The notes under the pieces are model-generated. The model was not told the origin of the DNA. It did no database searches and worked only from the letters and a program-made list of their open reading frames with translations. This document shows positions 25,956 to 34,504 of a stretch of DNA of 64,000 nt, one piece after another. This DNA is from Olsenella sp. KGMB02461. GTDB taxonomy: Bacteria; Actinomycetota; Coriobacteriia; Coriobacteriales; Atopobiaceae. How positions within the stretch are numbered: position 1 is the first letter of the stretch; the number at the start of each line of letters is the position of its first letter. The stretch spans positions 248,001 through 312,000 of the forward strand of contig NZ_JABAHI010000008.1 in assembly GCF_012584445.1 (NCBI RefSeq). The letters run 5' to 3'. The position numbers were made by a program, and so were the translations under genes.

Positions 25956-26699
25956 CTATTCTTTCTCTTCGCCGGAAAGCAGGCGATCCACCATCACCTG
26001 GTTGGCCGCCAGCTCTACGGTGTCGTCCAAAGGCTCCAGGGCGCCGTCGCCGTAGCGACGCTCTAGCGCTGCCGATAAAAGTGCGTCTGCCACGCCTGGG
26101 TTCTTGGGCAGCAGGGGCCCATGGATATAGGTGCCCACCACATTATCTTGCCAGCAGCCCTCATAGCCCGTGGTGCCGTCGTTGCCATGGCCAAAGAGCA
26201 CTTTGCCCAAGGGACGGACGCCTGCGCCCAAGTGAGTGCGGCCGCCATGGTTCTCATAGCCCACGATGGGTTGAGGGGAAAGATCGCTCTGGATGGCAAT
26301 GTTGCCGATGAGACGAGGGTTGCCGCGATCGGTATAGAGGTCTACCAACCCCAAGCCTTCTACTTTCTCGTCGCCCATGAGGTAGGAGTGGCCTAAGAGC
26401 TGATAGCCACCGCATACGGCAAGCAGCACTCCCCCATCGGCTACGTAGGCCGCGAGCTCGGCTTTTTGGGCCAGAAGCTTTTCGCACACAATGCGCTGCT
26501 CGCGATCGGAGCCGCCGCCGATAAAGACCAGGTCCACCTCTTTGAAGCTGGGGGTATCGTCGATGGAGACCTCGGCGATCTTTGGGGTGAGGCCGCGCCA
26601 CTCCAAGCGTTTGGCCAGCGTGATGATATTGCCGCTGTCGCCATAGAGGTTCAAGAGCTCGGGGTAGAGATGGGCGATGCGCACAGACTTACCGCTCAT
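25956..26699 (-). CDS. gatD: Lipid II isoglutaminyl synthase, glutaminase subunit GatD
   Basis: A 247-aa class I glutamine amidotransferase (CobB/CobQ type). The nucleophile loop is LLAVCGGYQLLG (Cys near residue 94), and the general-base His is in VGYENHGGRTHLG. It releases ammonia for MurT, which amidates the D-Glu of lipid II to D-isoglutamine. It overlaps the murT end by 11 bases. The start is chosen for GGAGAGAGCC. Confidence 0.93.
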   Translation of the reverse strand: MSGKSVRIAHLYPELLNLYGDSGNIITLAKRLEWRGLTPKIAEVSIDDTPSFKEVDLVFIGGGSDREQRIVCEKLLAQKAELAAYVADGGVLLAVCGGYQLLGHSYLMGDEKVEGLGLVDLYTDRGNPRLIGNIAIQSDLSPQPIVGYENHGGRTHLGAGVRPLGKVLFGHGNDGTTGYEGCWQDNVVGTYIHGPLLPKNPGVADALLSAALERRYGDGALEPLDDTVELAANQVMVDRLLSGEEKE

Positions 26700-28080
26700 G
26701 GCTCTCTCCAATCTTTTCGAGCTCTGCCTTGGCAGGCCACAGTGCAGAATAGTTGGTAAGCACGTACAGAGGGCGGTCTTTGGGAAGGGATGCTATGTGA
26801 TCCAAGGCACCCTTGACGTCTGTGCACAAAGGTGCGTCCATGCCGGCATACTTCATGCGTACTTGCAGGTCGTTGGCGCGATGGCCGCCCACTGCCAGTG
26901 TGAGGTCGTCTTCCTGAGAGAGGCGTTCGAAATCTACGTCCCAGATCCAAGAGATGTCCTTGCCATCGTTGTAGTCGTCATTCACCACAAAGAAGGCGGC
27001 TTTGGGGCGATCGTCGGCTAGCATCAGAGAGATGTTCTGGTTGAAGCCAGTGGGGTTTTTGGCTAAGTTGAGCACCACTTCTCGACCGTCCACATCAAAA
27101 CGCTGCAAGCGCCCGTTCTCCGGATGGTAGTGATCCAGGGTGTCTTGGAACTGCTCTGGGCTCACTCCGGCCAGCGTGGCCCCAATGAAGGCGGCGAGCA
27201 GGTTGTAGACCATGTAGACGCCGCCAAAGGACGCCTTGAGGTGTACGGGCCACTGGGGCGTTTCAAGCTGGGGGGCCGCGGGTTTCTTAGCAGTAAGCTT
27301 GTGAGGACCTGCGGCATCGAAGGAGACGCCTGTGCGCTCCACCTTGACATGCGTGGCGCGCCAGTCCAGCTGAGGCCGGGCAAAGTCGCCATTGGGACAG
27401 GCGAAGTTTCCCAGCTGAGCGTAGTGGCGAAAGACATAGCCCAGCTCGGCGCCGCAGACTTGGCAAAAGCGGGCCTCGGGCACGCGGTCAGGGGGAAGGC
27501 CCAATGCCTCGTCGATGCCAAAGGAGATGATGGGATTGTTGCCGGCAAGACGCAGGGCCACGCCCATGGAGAGAGGATCATCGCCGCAAACCACCAAGGT
27601 GGTTTCAGGAGATGCATCTAGGGCTTGGGCGATGATGTCTTGCACGCGGTCGATCTCTCCTGCACGGTCCAGCTGGTCGCGAAAGAGATTGAGCAAGACG
27701 AGATAGCGAGGCTTTAAGGCCGGCAAGATCTTTATTGTGGAGAGCTCGTCTGCCTCGATGACAGCCCAATTGGCAGAAGGCTTGGTCATAAGGGCAGCAG
27801 TGACGCCAGGGGCCATGTTGGCGCCGGCGCGGTTGCACATCACTGTCTGCCCAGAGGCTTCTATGGCCGAGGCCAGCACGTTATTGGTAGTGGTTTTGCC
27901 GTTGGTGCCGCAGACCACGATGGAGCCCTCTACATGAGAAGCCAGCTCGCTCAAGAGCTCAGGATCAAGGGCAAGAGCGATGCGTCCTGGCAGTTGAGAG
28001 GCGTTTCGGTGAAGCACAGAGACAAGGCCCCAGCGCGCCAGTTTCCCGGCGCCTAAGGCAAGAGAAGCGCGCAACGTCAT
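26689..28080 (-). CDS. murT: Lipid II isoglutaminyl synthase, Mur ligase-type subunit MurT
   Basis: A 463-aa Mur ligase homologue. The ATP loop is VCGTNGKTTTNN (about 58-69). A four-cysteine zinc ribbon (CQVCGAEL and FACPNG, about 200-230) and the C-terminal DUF1727 domain are diagnostic of MurT. It activates the lipid II glutamate and uses ammonia from GatD, a step needed for efficient peptidoglycan cross-linking in many Gram-positives. The start lies one base after the asp23 stop (TAGCATG), so translation is coupled. Confidence 0.93.
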   Translation of the reverse strand: MTLRASLALGAGKLARWGLVSVLHRNASQLPGRIALALDPELLSELASHVEGSIVVCGTNGKTTTNNVLASAIEASGQTVMCNRAGANMAPGVTAALMTKPSANWAVIEADELSTIKILPALKPRYLVLLNLFRDQLDRAGEIDRVQDIIAQALDASPETTLVVCGDDPLSMGVALRLAGNNPIISFGIDEALGLPPDRVPEARFCQVCGAELGYVFRHYAQLGNFACPNGDFARPQLDWRATHVKVERTGVSFDAAGPHKLTAKKPAAPQLETPQWPVHLKASFGGVYMVYNLLAAFIGATLAGVSPEQFQDTLDHYHPENGRLQRFDVDGREVVLNLAKNPTGFNQNISLMLADDRPKAAFFVVNDDYNDGKDISWIWDVDFERLSQEDDLTLAVGGHRANDLQVRMKYAGMDAPLCTDVKGALDHIASLPKDRPLYVLTNYSALWPAKAELEKIGESHER

Positions 28081-28081
28081 G

Positions 28082-28570
28082 CTAGTTGGCCTCACGCTCG
28101 TCGTCATCCAGCTCGTCGGCCGCGATAACGTCTTCGATGCGCAGGTTCACGCCGGAGACTTCAAGGCCGGTCATGGAGGAAAGCTCGCGCACTACGGCCT
28201 TTTTCACGTCTTCGAAGACCTGGGGCGCGTAGGCGCCGTAGGCCATGAGGATGGAGATGTTCACGCGCACGGAGTTGTCCTGCATGACCTCTACGGTGAC
28301 GCCTTTAGTGAGATCTGCGCCGGTGAGCGTCTCTTGGACGCGCTTGAAAAAGCCGCCCTTCATGCCCACCACACCGGGGACGTCGCGGCAGGCGATGGCC
28401 ACGATCTTCTCGATAACGCCGTTGGAGAAGGTAAGGGAGTCCTCGGAGTCTGCATCCTCGACGTCTTCGATGACGTCATCGTCTGTGGTTTGGGTCATGG
28501 CGCTCACAGGCAGCTGCACCAATGAAGATTCTTGAGTCTCAGAGGCCGAGGTAGTAGAAGCGTCGCTCAT
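28082..28570 (-). CDS. asp23: Asp23/Gls24 family envelope stress protein
   Basis: 162 aa. Asp23/Gls24 domain from about residue 45 (LTFSNGVIEKIVAIACRDVPGVVGM through ILMAYGAYAPQVFEDVKKAVVREL), with an acidic, disordered N-terminal 40 residues. Family members form membrane-proximal assemblies anchored by AmaP and are induced by cell-wall or alkaline stress. Genes order amaP-DUF2273-asp23-murT-gatD on one strand with gaps of 1-23 bases. The ribosome site is AAGGAGA. Confidence 0.92.
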   Translation of the reverse strand: MSDASTTSASETQESSLVQLPVSAMTQTTDDDVIEDVEDADSEDSLTFSNGVIEKIVAIACRDVPGVVGMKGGFFKRVQETLTGADLTKGVTVEVMQDNSVRVNISILMAYGAYAPQVFEDVKKAVVRELSSMTGLEVSGVNLRIEDVIAADELDDDEREAN

Positions 28571-28593
28571 GATGTCTCCTTAAAGCTCGCGCT

Positions 28594-29013
28594 TTAGCGG
28601 TAATCGTTAGAAGGGGCAAGCAGGTGCTTGACGGCATTGATAATGCGCGGGTCGCCGTCCAGCCATTGACCAAAGGCTACTCCGGCAGTGGCCATAAGCG
28701 CCACAAAAAGTGCCTGGAAGAAGCCCACCCAAAAGATAAGCAGAGCTACCAACACTCCAAGCACGCCAAAGATCACCGCATTGGAATGGCCCGGCGCCAA
28801 CCCCTCTACCCAACTGGTGGCAGTGGATCGCGTTTTGGCAGCCAACCTGCGTGCATGGGCTCCTTGCGCCTTGAAGCTTGTGGCTGCGTCGGCAGGCTGG
28901 GAGCTTTTTTCCTGCCGAGAAGCCCCTGCCTCAGTAGTTGAGACTTTTTGCATGGTCCCGCCATCGGCAGACTCCACGTTGACTTCGACGGTTACAGGAG
29001 GCTTTTTGGCCAT
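28594..29013 (-). CDS. DUF2273 small membrane protein with extended N-terminus
   Basis: 139 aa. The C-terminal 60 residues are the two-helix DUF2273 domain (NAVIFGVLGVLVALLIFWVG, then FVALMATAGVAFGQWLDG). Firmicute versions are about 60 residues long; here an extra 80-residue hydrophilic Ser/Ala/Lys N-terminus precedes it. It usually sits between amaP and asp23, as here, and is probably part of the same membrane-anchored stress complex. Starts one base after amaP stop with AAGGAGG. Confidence 0.85.
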   Translation of the reverse strand: MAKKPPVTVEVNVESADGGTMQKVSTTEAGASRQEKSSQPADAATSFKAQGAHARRLAAKTRSTATSWVEGLAPGHSNAVIFGVLGVLVALLIFWVGFFQALFVALMATAGVAFGQWLDGDPRIINAVKHLLAPSNDYR

Positions 29014-29014
29014 G

Positions 29015-29812
29015 CTAGTGCACCTCCTTAGAGCTTGCAGGCTTTATAGCCTGAGGATGCACGATGGTAACCTCAGAAGAGCTGCTGGCAGAGCTTTCAG
29101 ATTCTGGAGAGGTTGGTTCTACCGGTGACACGCCTGTAGAGCTTCGGGCGTCCTTCGAGGCCTCAATTCCGTAAGGTACGGGTTTCTCGGCAGCGTGGCC
29201 GGTATCATGGCGCAGGGCGCGATCGGCCTTGTGGGCGGCGGTGGGCTTGAAGCTGCCATTCTTTTGGGGGGCCACGACGTTGCCAGGAGTGATATCAGCA
29301 GTTTGGCGAGGCTCCAAAAAGCGTAGGGTCAACGATCCCAAACGGTCGCCAACGAGAATGGTAAGTCCCCGGCGCAATGACTCTTGGAGGGCCTGAGCCT
29401 CGGCCTGGACATCGAGAGAGTGGTAGGGCTGGATCCAAAGGGCCACATCCACCTGATCGCGGCGGCGAGTATCTACCACCACCTTGGTAACCAGGCATAG
29501 GCCGTCAGCCTCGGCCAGATAGGTGGCTTGGGACGCCACCGCAGAGCGCGCGATGGAAACGCGGTCGCCGTCTTCATTGATGACTTCGATGTCTTTGGGT
29601 TTTTTGGCGCGCACCCCAGCCACAAAGAGACAGACGAATCCTACGAGCCCTATGACGATGAAGGCTTCTATGAGGAAGACGAACCAGTCAAGGGCGAACA
29701 AGGCAGAGATCTGGGCTGTCCAAGGGCCGAGCCACCAGACAAGGCCAAGACCTACCACTAGCAAGCCCAGCAGCGAAAAGACTATGAGGCAGAAGCGCTT
29801 GAACCCATTCAT
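29015..29812 (-). CDS. amaP: Alkaline shock response membrane anchor protein AmaP
   Basis: 265 aa. Two N-terminal transmembrane hairpins (about 5-25 and 40-62) are followed by a cytoplasmic domain (about 75-165; INEDGDRVSIARSAV, LVTKVVVDTRRRDQVDVALW) matching AmaP, which tethers Asp23 to the membrane. The last 90 residues are a Ser/Pro-rich tail not seen in typical AmaP. The start at 29812 is chosen for GAAGGG; two further ATGs lie upstream. A GTTTCTCGGCA copy at 29182 encodes part of the tail (AAEKP). Confidence 0.85.
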   Translation of the reverse strand: MNGFKRFCLIVFSLLGLLVVGLGLVWWLGPWTAQISALFALDWFVFLIEAFIVIGLVGFVCLFVAGVRAKKPKDIEVINEDGDRVSIARSAVASQATYLAEADGLCLVTKVVVDTRRRDQVDVALWIQPYHSLDVQAEAQALQESLRRGLTILVGDRLGSLTLRFLEPRQTADITPGNVVAPQKNGSFKPTAAHKADRALRHDTGHAAEKPVPYGIEASKDARSSTGVSPVEPTSPESESSASSSSEVTIVHPQAIKPASSKEVH

Positions 29813-29915
29813 GGACTTCATCCCTTCGATATTCATCTATGGGTGCGCCTTGGGACGCGGTCGATAGATGCCCTTTCACTGTAAACGCTACTGGGCGCTC
29901 AGACGCTGGTTCCAC

Positions 29916-29968
29916 GTAAAAAGAAACCCGGTTTCCAAAAACGCCCGTGAACGTTTTTGGAAACCGGG
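29916..29968 (-). terminator. Strong terminator of yebC
   Basis: A perfect 17-bp stem (29927-29943 with 29952-29968; CCCGGTTTCCAAAAACG) and an 8-base loop, followed on the minus strand by TTTCTTTTTA. It ends yebC transcription before the amaP operon. Confidence 0.93.
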
Positions 29969-29997
29969 CAAAGATGCAATTGATGAGTAATAAGGAA

Positions 29998-30795
29998 CTA
30001 ATCCTCATCCAGAGCGGCGGCGATCTCGTCCGTCATCTCCATGGTGTTGTAGACGTTTTGCACGTCTTCCAGCTCCTCCAAACGGTCTACCAAGCGCTGG
30101 ACCTTCTTGGCATCTGCCACGGAGACCTGGCTTGGGGTGGTGGGAACCATGGTGAGCTCAGAGCCCTTGACCTCGATGCCTTGAGCCTCAAGGCCAGCCT
30201 GGACGTTTTGCATGTTGTCGTAGGCGGTGTAGACGATCCACTGATCGCCGGCGTCCTCATAGTCCTCGCCGCCGGCCTCTGCCACGGCCATCATGAACTC
30301 GTCCTCATCGGTAGCGTTGGGGCGGTCCTCGACCTTCTTGTCATCAGACTTGATGATCTTGTCTACAGCGATGGAACCCTTGCGCTCGAACTGGAAGGCC
30401 ACCGAGCCAGAAGTGCCCAGGTTGCCTCCAGAGTGGGAGAAGGCAGAGCGCACATCTGCGGCGGTGCGATTGCGGTTGTCGGTGAGGCACTCCACATAGA
30501 CGGCGACGCCGGCAGGGCCGTAGCCCTCATAGGTGACGTTCTCGTAGACGGCGGCGTCAGCACCGGCGCCAAAGGCCTTGTCGATAGCAGCCTTGATCTT
30601 GGCGTTGGGCATGGAGACCATGCGGGCGCGGGCAACGGCTGCAGCCAAAGAAGCGTTGTTGTCCGGGTTGGGATCGCCGCCCAGTTTAGCCGCAACGGTG
30701 ATGTTGCGGGAGAGCTTAGAGAACAAAGTGGAACGCTTGGCGTCGATGGCCGCTTTCTTGTGCTTGGTAGTGGCCCACTTAGAGTGTCCGGACAT
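29998..30795 (-). CDS. yebC: YebC/PmpR family regulatory/translation factor
   Basis: 265 aa. The hallmark N-terminus MSGHSKWATTKHKKAAID is followed by SRNITVAAKLGGDP and the three-domain TACO1/YebC body. Family members have been described as DNA-binding regulators and, more recently, as factors easing ribosome stalling on proline stretches. Monocistronic: its own terminator follows. The ribosome site is GAAGGAG. Confidence 0.95.
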   Translation of the reverse strand: MSGHSKWATTKHKKAAIDAKRSTLFSKLSRNITVAAKLGGDPNPDNNASLAAAVARARMVSMPNAKIKAAIDKAFGAGADAAVYENVTYEGYGPAGVAVYVECLTDNRNRTAADVRSAFSHSGGNLGTSGSVAFQFERKGSIAVDKIIKSDDKKVEDRPNATDEDEFMMAVAEAGGEDYEDAGDQWIVYTAYDNMQNVQAGLEAQGIEVKGSELTMVPTTPSQVSVADAKKVQRLVDRLEELEDVQNVYNTMEMTDEIAAALDED

Positions 30796-31083
30796 GCATG
30801 CTCCTTCGATTTGGTACTGGCGCTCATTTGAGCGCTGCGGTTGGTGTCTTGGCGCTGATGCTGCCAGCTAAAGGCACGCTCAGAGCAAAACTCTGGACTC
30901 TACCTACCCAAAAGCAAAAGCCTTGAGGACAGCCAACAGATCCTAAAGATGCGCAGATCCATAACCCCGCAATGATACCACGCTGTCCTCATTGCACTAC
31001 CCCCTATCTCATAGAAGAGAGGCTTTCCATGAAGGGGGAGATGCCTGCCTAAGGCCGTGTTAGTTGACGCTCTTTTATATCTC

Positions 31084-31755
31084 CTACTCCAAAAGGCCAT
31101 AGCGTTGTTTGAAACGCTTGAGCACATGCCCCCAGCTATCCCACAGCAGCCAAAGAAACGCTGCCGTGGCAGCTCCATGAACTAGATCAAACACCAATGA
31201 AGCGCTGCAAGTGATCACCACGCTTGCCCAGGTCAACGGCCTTATAAAGCCTACCAACGTATAGCCGTTCATAATAAGGCCAAAGCCCAGTGCTGCAACA
31301 AAGCCAAACAGGGCAGCTTGGTTGCGTGTTCTAAGCCAGCCTCTTTTGACCCATACCCCTGCCATATAACCCATGAGCCCCCAAGCATACATTTGCCAAG
31401 GCGTCCAGGATCCCTGTCCAAAAAAAAGATTGGACACCAAAGCCGCCAGAGCGCCGCATAAAAAGCCGCTGCGCGAGCCTAGAGAGGCGCCCGTCAAAAC
31501 GACGATAGCCGACAAGGGCTTTACATCGGGAACAGCAGCAAACAGCATTCTTCCTACCGCTCCGAGGGCAGCAAGGCTCACTGCAGGCAGGAATTGGCGC
31601 AATGCTGGAGTGGAGGTTTCCCATCCAGCCAACACGATTGCCAGAGCCGCAATTACTACTGCTGCCGATAAAAGCGCCCAAGGGCCTTGAAACCAAAGCC
31701 CTAGCACCAATACGCAGGGCACCGCGGCCAGTGCCCAGGGTTCCAACTTTTGCAT
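31084..31755 (-). CDS. ECF transporter substrate-binding (S) component
   Basis: A 223-aa membrane protein with about six helices. The stretch GAVGRMLFAAVPDVKPLSAIV followed by SLGSRSGFLCGALAALVSNL and FGQGSWTPWQM is characteristic of an ECF S-component family for vitamins or precursors (CbrT/HmpT-like); I cannot fix the ligand, and no riboswitch precedes it. The EcfA-A' and EcfT genes are on the same strand 1.3 kb upstream but separated by an oppositely oriented antiporter gene. The start at 31755 has AAGGACCC. Confidence 0.8.
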   Translation of the reverse strand: MQKLEPWALAAVPCVLVLGLWFQGPWALLSAAVVIAALAIVLAGWETSTPALRQFLPAVSLAALGAVGRMLFAAVPDVKPLSAIVVLTGASLGSRSGFLCGALAALVSNLFFGQGSWTPWQMYAWGLMGYMAGVWVKRGWLRTRNQAALFGFVAALGFGLIMNGYTLVGFIRPLTWASVVITCSASLVFDLVHGAATAAFLWLLWDSWGHVLKRFKQRYGLLE

Positions 31756-31840
31756 AGAGGGTCCTTCTGGGTAGATAGCTAAATACTCTAAGGGACGCCT
31801 GATAAGAAGGCGCCCTGGTCTCTCGCATTGGGGGCAACTT

Positions 31841-33043
31841 GTGGCAGCCGCTCTATTCTCATTAGCCATTGTATGTGTGGCCACCTTTATGGGGCCGTTT
31901 TTATCATCTCTTATTCCCGGCAATTGGATACAGGCGGGAGCGTTCATCCTTATCCTCGGATCTTTATTGGGTCCCCATGGCGCAGGGCTCATCGACCCAG
32001 CCGCCCCAGGTTTGCCGCTGCTGCGCCAGCTAGGCTTGGCCTTCATCTTTCTTATGGGCGGTTACAACCTCGAACCTTCTCGCGTGGTGGGTGCTACCGG
32101 GCGCCATGCCATGCTGGCCTGGCTGTCCTCCTTTGGCCTAGGCCTTCTGGTGGCCTGGCTTCTACCCCTGGAGTTTTCTGCCAAAGCCCTCATCGCCTTT
32201 GCCATTTCCCTCACTTCCACTGCGTTCTCCAAGGTCGAGAGCATATTGTCTGCCCGTCATGAGCTGGATACCCCCATGGGCAAAGTCACAGAATCCTATG
32301 GCGCCACAGGAGAGCTTTTGCCAGTGGTTGCCGTTGCCCTGCTTTTGGAAGAACGATCTCCTTTGGTGGAGCTGGGAATCATGGCCTTCTTTGTGGTGGT
32401 GGCGCTGGTGGGCAAACGCCTGGTGCTCCATGAAGAGCGCTCCCACAGCAAACTGGATACCTTTGTGCATAGGGGCGCAGACTCCAACCAGATGATGCTT
32501 CGGCTGGTGATCGCTATTCTCGTAGGTCTGGTAGCCCTAGGTGTCATTCTGGGTGCCGACATGATAGTGGCAGGCTTTGCCGCCGGCTTCATCCTGCGTC
32601 AGCTCACACCTGACGACTCTGCTGTCATTGGCCAGGTAAAGACTGTGGCCTACGGCTTTTTTGTGCCGGTGGCTTTTGTGCTTTCCGGTTGCAATATCGA
32701 TGTCTTCGAAGGCGGATCCGAGCCCTTGGTTGTGGCGGGGTTCATTCTCTTGCTATTGCTGGTGCGCGGCCTGCCTGTCTTTGCGACTTTAAGCCTCGCC
32801 CCTGAGACCCGCTCCATGAATCCCTGGCGTCGCTTCAATATCGCCATCTATAGCTGCACTGCCATGTCCACTGTGGTGGCCATGACCTCTGTGGCCCAGG
32901 AAGCCGGCGACATGACTGCCCACATTGCTTCTGTGCTGGTGTTCGCTGCGGCCCTTACCACTATCGTGGTGCCTATCATCACGCATCTGATAGAAAAGAC
33001 TCACAGCCAGGCCCAGCTAAAAGCCAAGCCTGAGCAAGTTTGA
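31841..33043 (+). CDS. Cation:proton antiporter (CPA2/KefB-like)
   Basis: A 400-aa membrane protein of the monovalent cation:proton antiporter-2 family: about 12 helices, PGNWIQAGAFILILGSLLGP at the start, the FIFLMGGYNLEP and SLTSTAFSKVESIL segments, and IVAGFAAGFILRQL. No C-terminal TrkA/RCK domain. It probably exchanges Na+ or K+ for H+. The start is GTG with GGGGG upstream. It is the only plus-strand gene inside an otherwise minus-strand ECF transporter locus. Confidence 0.85.
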   Translation: MAAALFSLAIVCVATFMGPFLSSLIPGNWIQAGAFILILGSLLGPHGAGLIDPAAPGLPLLRQLGLAFIFLMGGYNLEPSRVVGATGRHAMLAWLSSFGLGLLVAWLLPLEFSAKALIAFAISLTSTAFSKVESILSARHELDTPMGKVTESYGATGELLPVVAVALLLEERSPLVELGIMAFFVVVALVGKRLVLHEERSHSKLDTFVHRGADSNQMMLRLVIAILVGLVALGVILGADMIVAGFAAGFILRQLTPDDSAVIGQVKTVAYGFFVPVAFVLSGCNIDVFEGGSEPLVVAGFILLLLLVRGLPVFATLSLAPETRSMNPWRRFNIAIYSCTAMSTVVAMTSVAQEAGDMTAHIASVLVFAAALTTIVVPIITHLIEKTHSQAQLKAKPEQV

Positions 33044-33091
33044 GACAACTCATAACTCTCACGAGCCAACGACCTCGCCCAAGGCCTGGCG

Positions 33092-34504
33092 CTATCCCAA
33101 AAGCGAGTCTTGGAAATACGCGCCAGTCTCTTGCGTGGTGCAGATGCCTCCATCGAACATGAGGGAGGTGGCATGGCTGGCTGCCCGTGCAAAGTCTAAG
33201 TCATGGGTGGCATAAAGGACGGCGCTCCCCTCTTGCGCCGCCTTGCATAAAAGATCTGCCACCAGGGATTTGAGCGAGCTGTCCAGCCCTTTGACCGGCT
33301 CGTCTAACAAGAGCAGCGATGGCTTGAGCAAGAGCAGTTTGCCTAGGGCGAGCAGTTGGAGCTGGCCTCCAGAAAGCGAAGGAGGATCTTGCTCCCACGC
33401 CTCTAAAAGCCCCAGCGTCTTGGCCATGGCGCGCGCGTCAGGCTCTCCATAACCCGCCGAGGCTGCCCACTCCATAAGCTCTTCTCCCACAGTCTCTGAG
33501 ATCAAGAGCTCCAAAGGGTCCTGCGGCAGGTAGGCAACGCTTTGTGCTGCCTGGTTGTGAAGAGCGCCCCGACTGGCTCTGGTGATGCCCGCCAGTGTTT
33601 TTAGAAGGCTGGATTTGCCAGACCCATTGCCTCCCACCAGCGCACGCAACTCATTGGCCGCCAAGGTGAGGTCGCACTGCCTTAACACCCAGGGGTCGCG
33701 CTTGGTGTAGTGCATCCAAATATCATGGGCCTCCACCACCGTTGGCCCCAGCCGAGGCAGCGGCGTTTCTCGGCAAAGAGGAACAGGAGACGCCAAAGCA
33801 GAGAGCTCCTGAGGCTCCAGGCGCCCATGAGAGAGACGCACGGCCATGGACGCATAGGGGGCGATGGCGGAGGCTCGGTGAGAAGCCACCACTATCGTGA
33901 TGCCTAACTGGTGGTTGAGTCGGTATAGGCTGCCGAGAAACGCCCCCTCGGCTACAGGGTCGAGCTGAGAGGTGGGCTCGTCGAGCAGGAGCACGGAGGG
34001 CTTGAGGGTACAGACCGCGGCGAGAGCTACCAGTTGCCGCTGTCCGCCAGATAATTCTGCACAGGGGCGATGGAGCCAGGGATCGAGCCCCAAAAAAGCG
34101 CAGGTCTCGGCGATGGAGCGCTTCATCGCATCCTGGGGCACACCGAGGTTTTCAAGGCCAAAGGCGAGCTCGTCAATGACGGTGTCGGCCACGATTTGAG
34201 CCGAAGGGTCCTGGCCTACGAATCCTAGCGATCTGGCTGATGCCTCTTTTGAGAGCCGGGATACCGGAGCGTCTTGGAAGGACACCGTTCCGCTGAGATT
34301 GCCTTTGGGCGCCAACTGGGGTTTTGCCAAGCGCAAGAGGGTGGACTTGCCAGAACCCGTAGCCCCGGTGAGAAGGCAGAAGGCTCCTTGGGGTACCTGG
34401 AGGTTCACGTCATGAAGGACATCGATGGCGGGAGAGGCTGCACTCAAGGCCGGATAGCTAAAGCTCACGGAATCCCAGGATAGGGCTATGGGAGTGAGGC
34501 TCAC
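33092..34504 (-). CDS. ecfA: ECF transporter fused ATPase (EcfA-EcfA')
   Basis: 470 aa with two ABC ATPase domains in one chain. Domain 1 (about 1-230): LTGATGSGKSTLL, LSGGQRQLVALAA, LLLDEPTSQLDP. Domain 2 (about 255-470): LVGGNGSGKSSLL, LSGGQLQLLALG, LLLLDEPVKGLD. Fused EcfA pairs are common in Actinobacteria. The GTG start overlaps the ecfT stop by four bases (GTGA) and has GAGGAGG; the open frame continues far upstream inside ecfT but is not coding. It energises vitamin import with EcfT and S components. Two exact dispersed 11-mers lie 156 bp apart inside it (33765, 33931). Confidence 0.93.
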   Translation of the reverse strand: MSLTPIALSWDSVSFSYPALSAASPAIDVLHDVNLQVPQGAFCLLTGATGSGKSTLLRLAKPQLAPKGNLSGTVSFQDAPVSRLSKEASARSLGFVGQDPSAQIVADTVIDELAFGLENLGVPQDAMKRSIAETCAFLGLDPWLHRPCAELSGGQRQLVALAAVCTLKPSVLLLDEPTSQLDPVAEGAFLGSLYRLNHQLGITIVVASHRASAIAPYASMAVRLSHGRLEPQELSALASPVPLCRETPLPRLGPTVVEAHDIWMHYTKRDPWVLRQCDLTLAANELRALVGGNGSGKSSLLKTLAGITRASRGALHNQAAQSVAYLPQDPLELLISETVGEELMEWAASAGYGEPDARAMAKTLGLLEAWEQDPPSLSGGQLQLLALGKLLLLKPSLLLLDEPVKGLDSSLKSLVADLLCKAAQEGSAVLYATHDLDFARAASHATSLMFDGGICTTQETGAYFQDSLLG

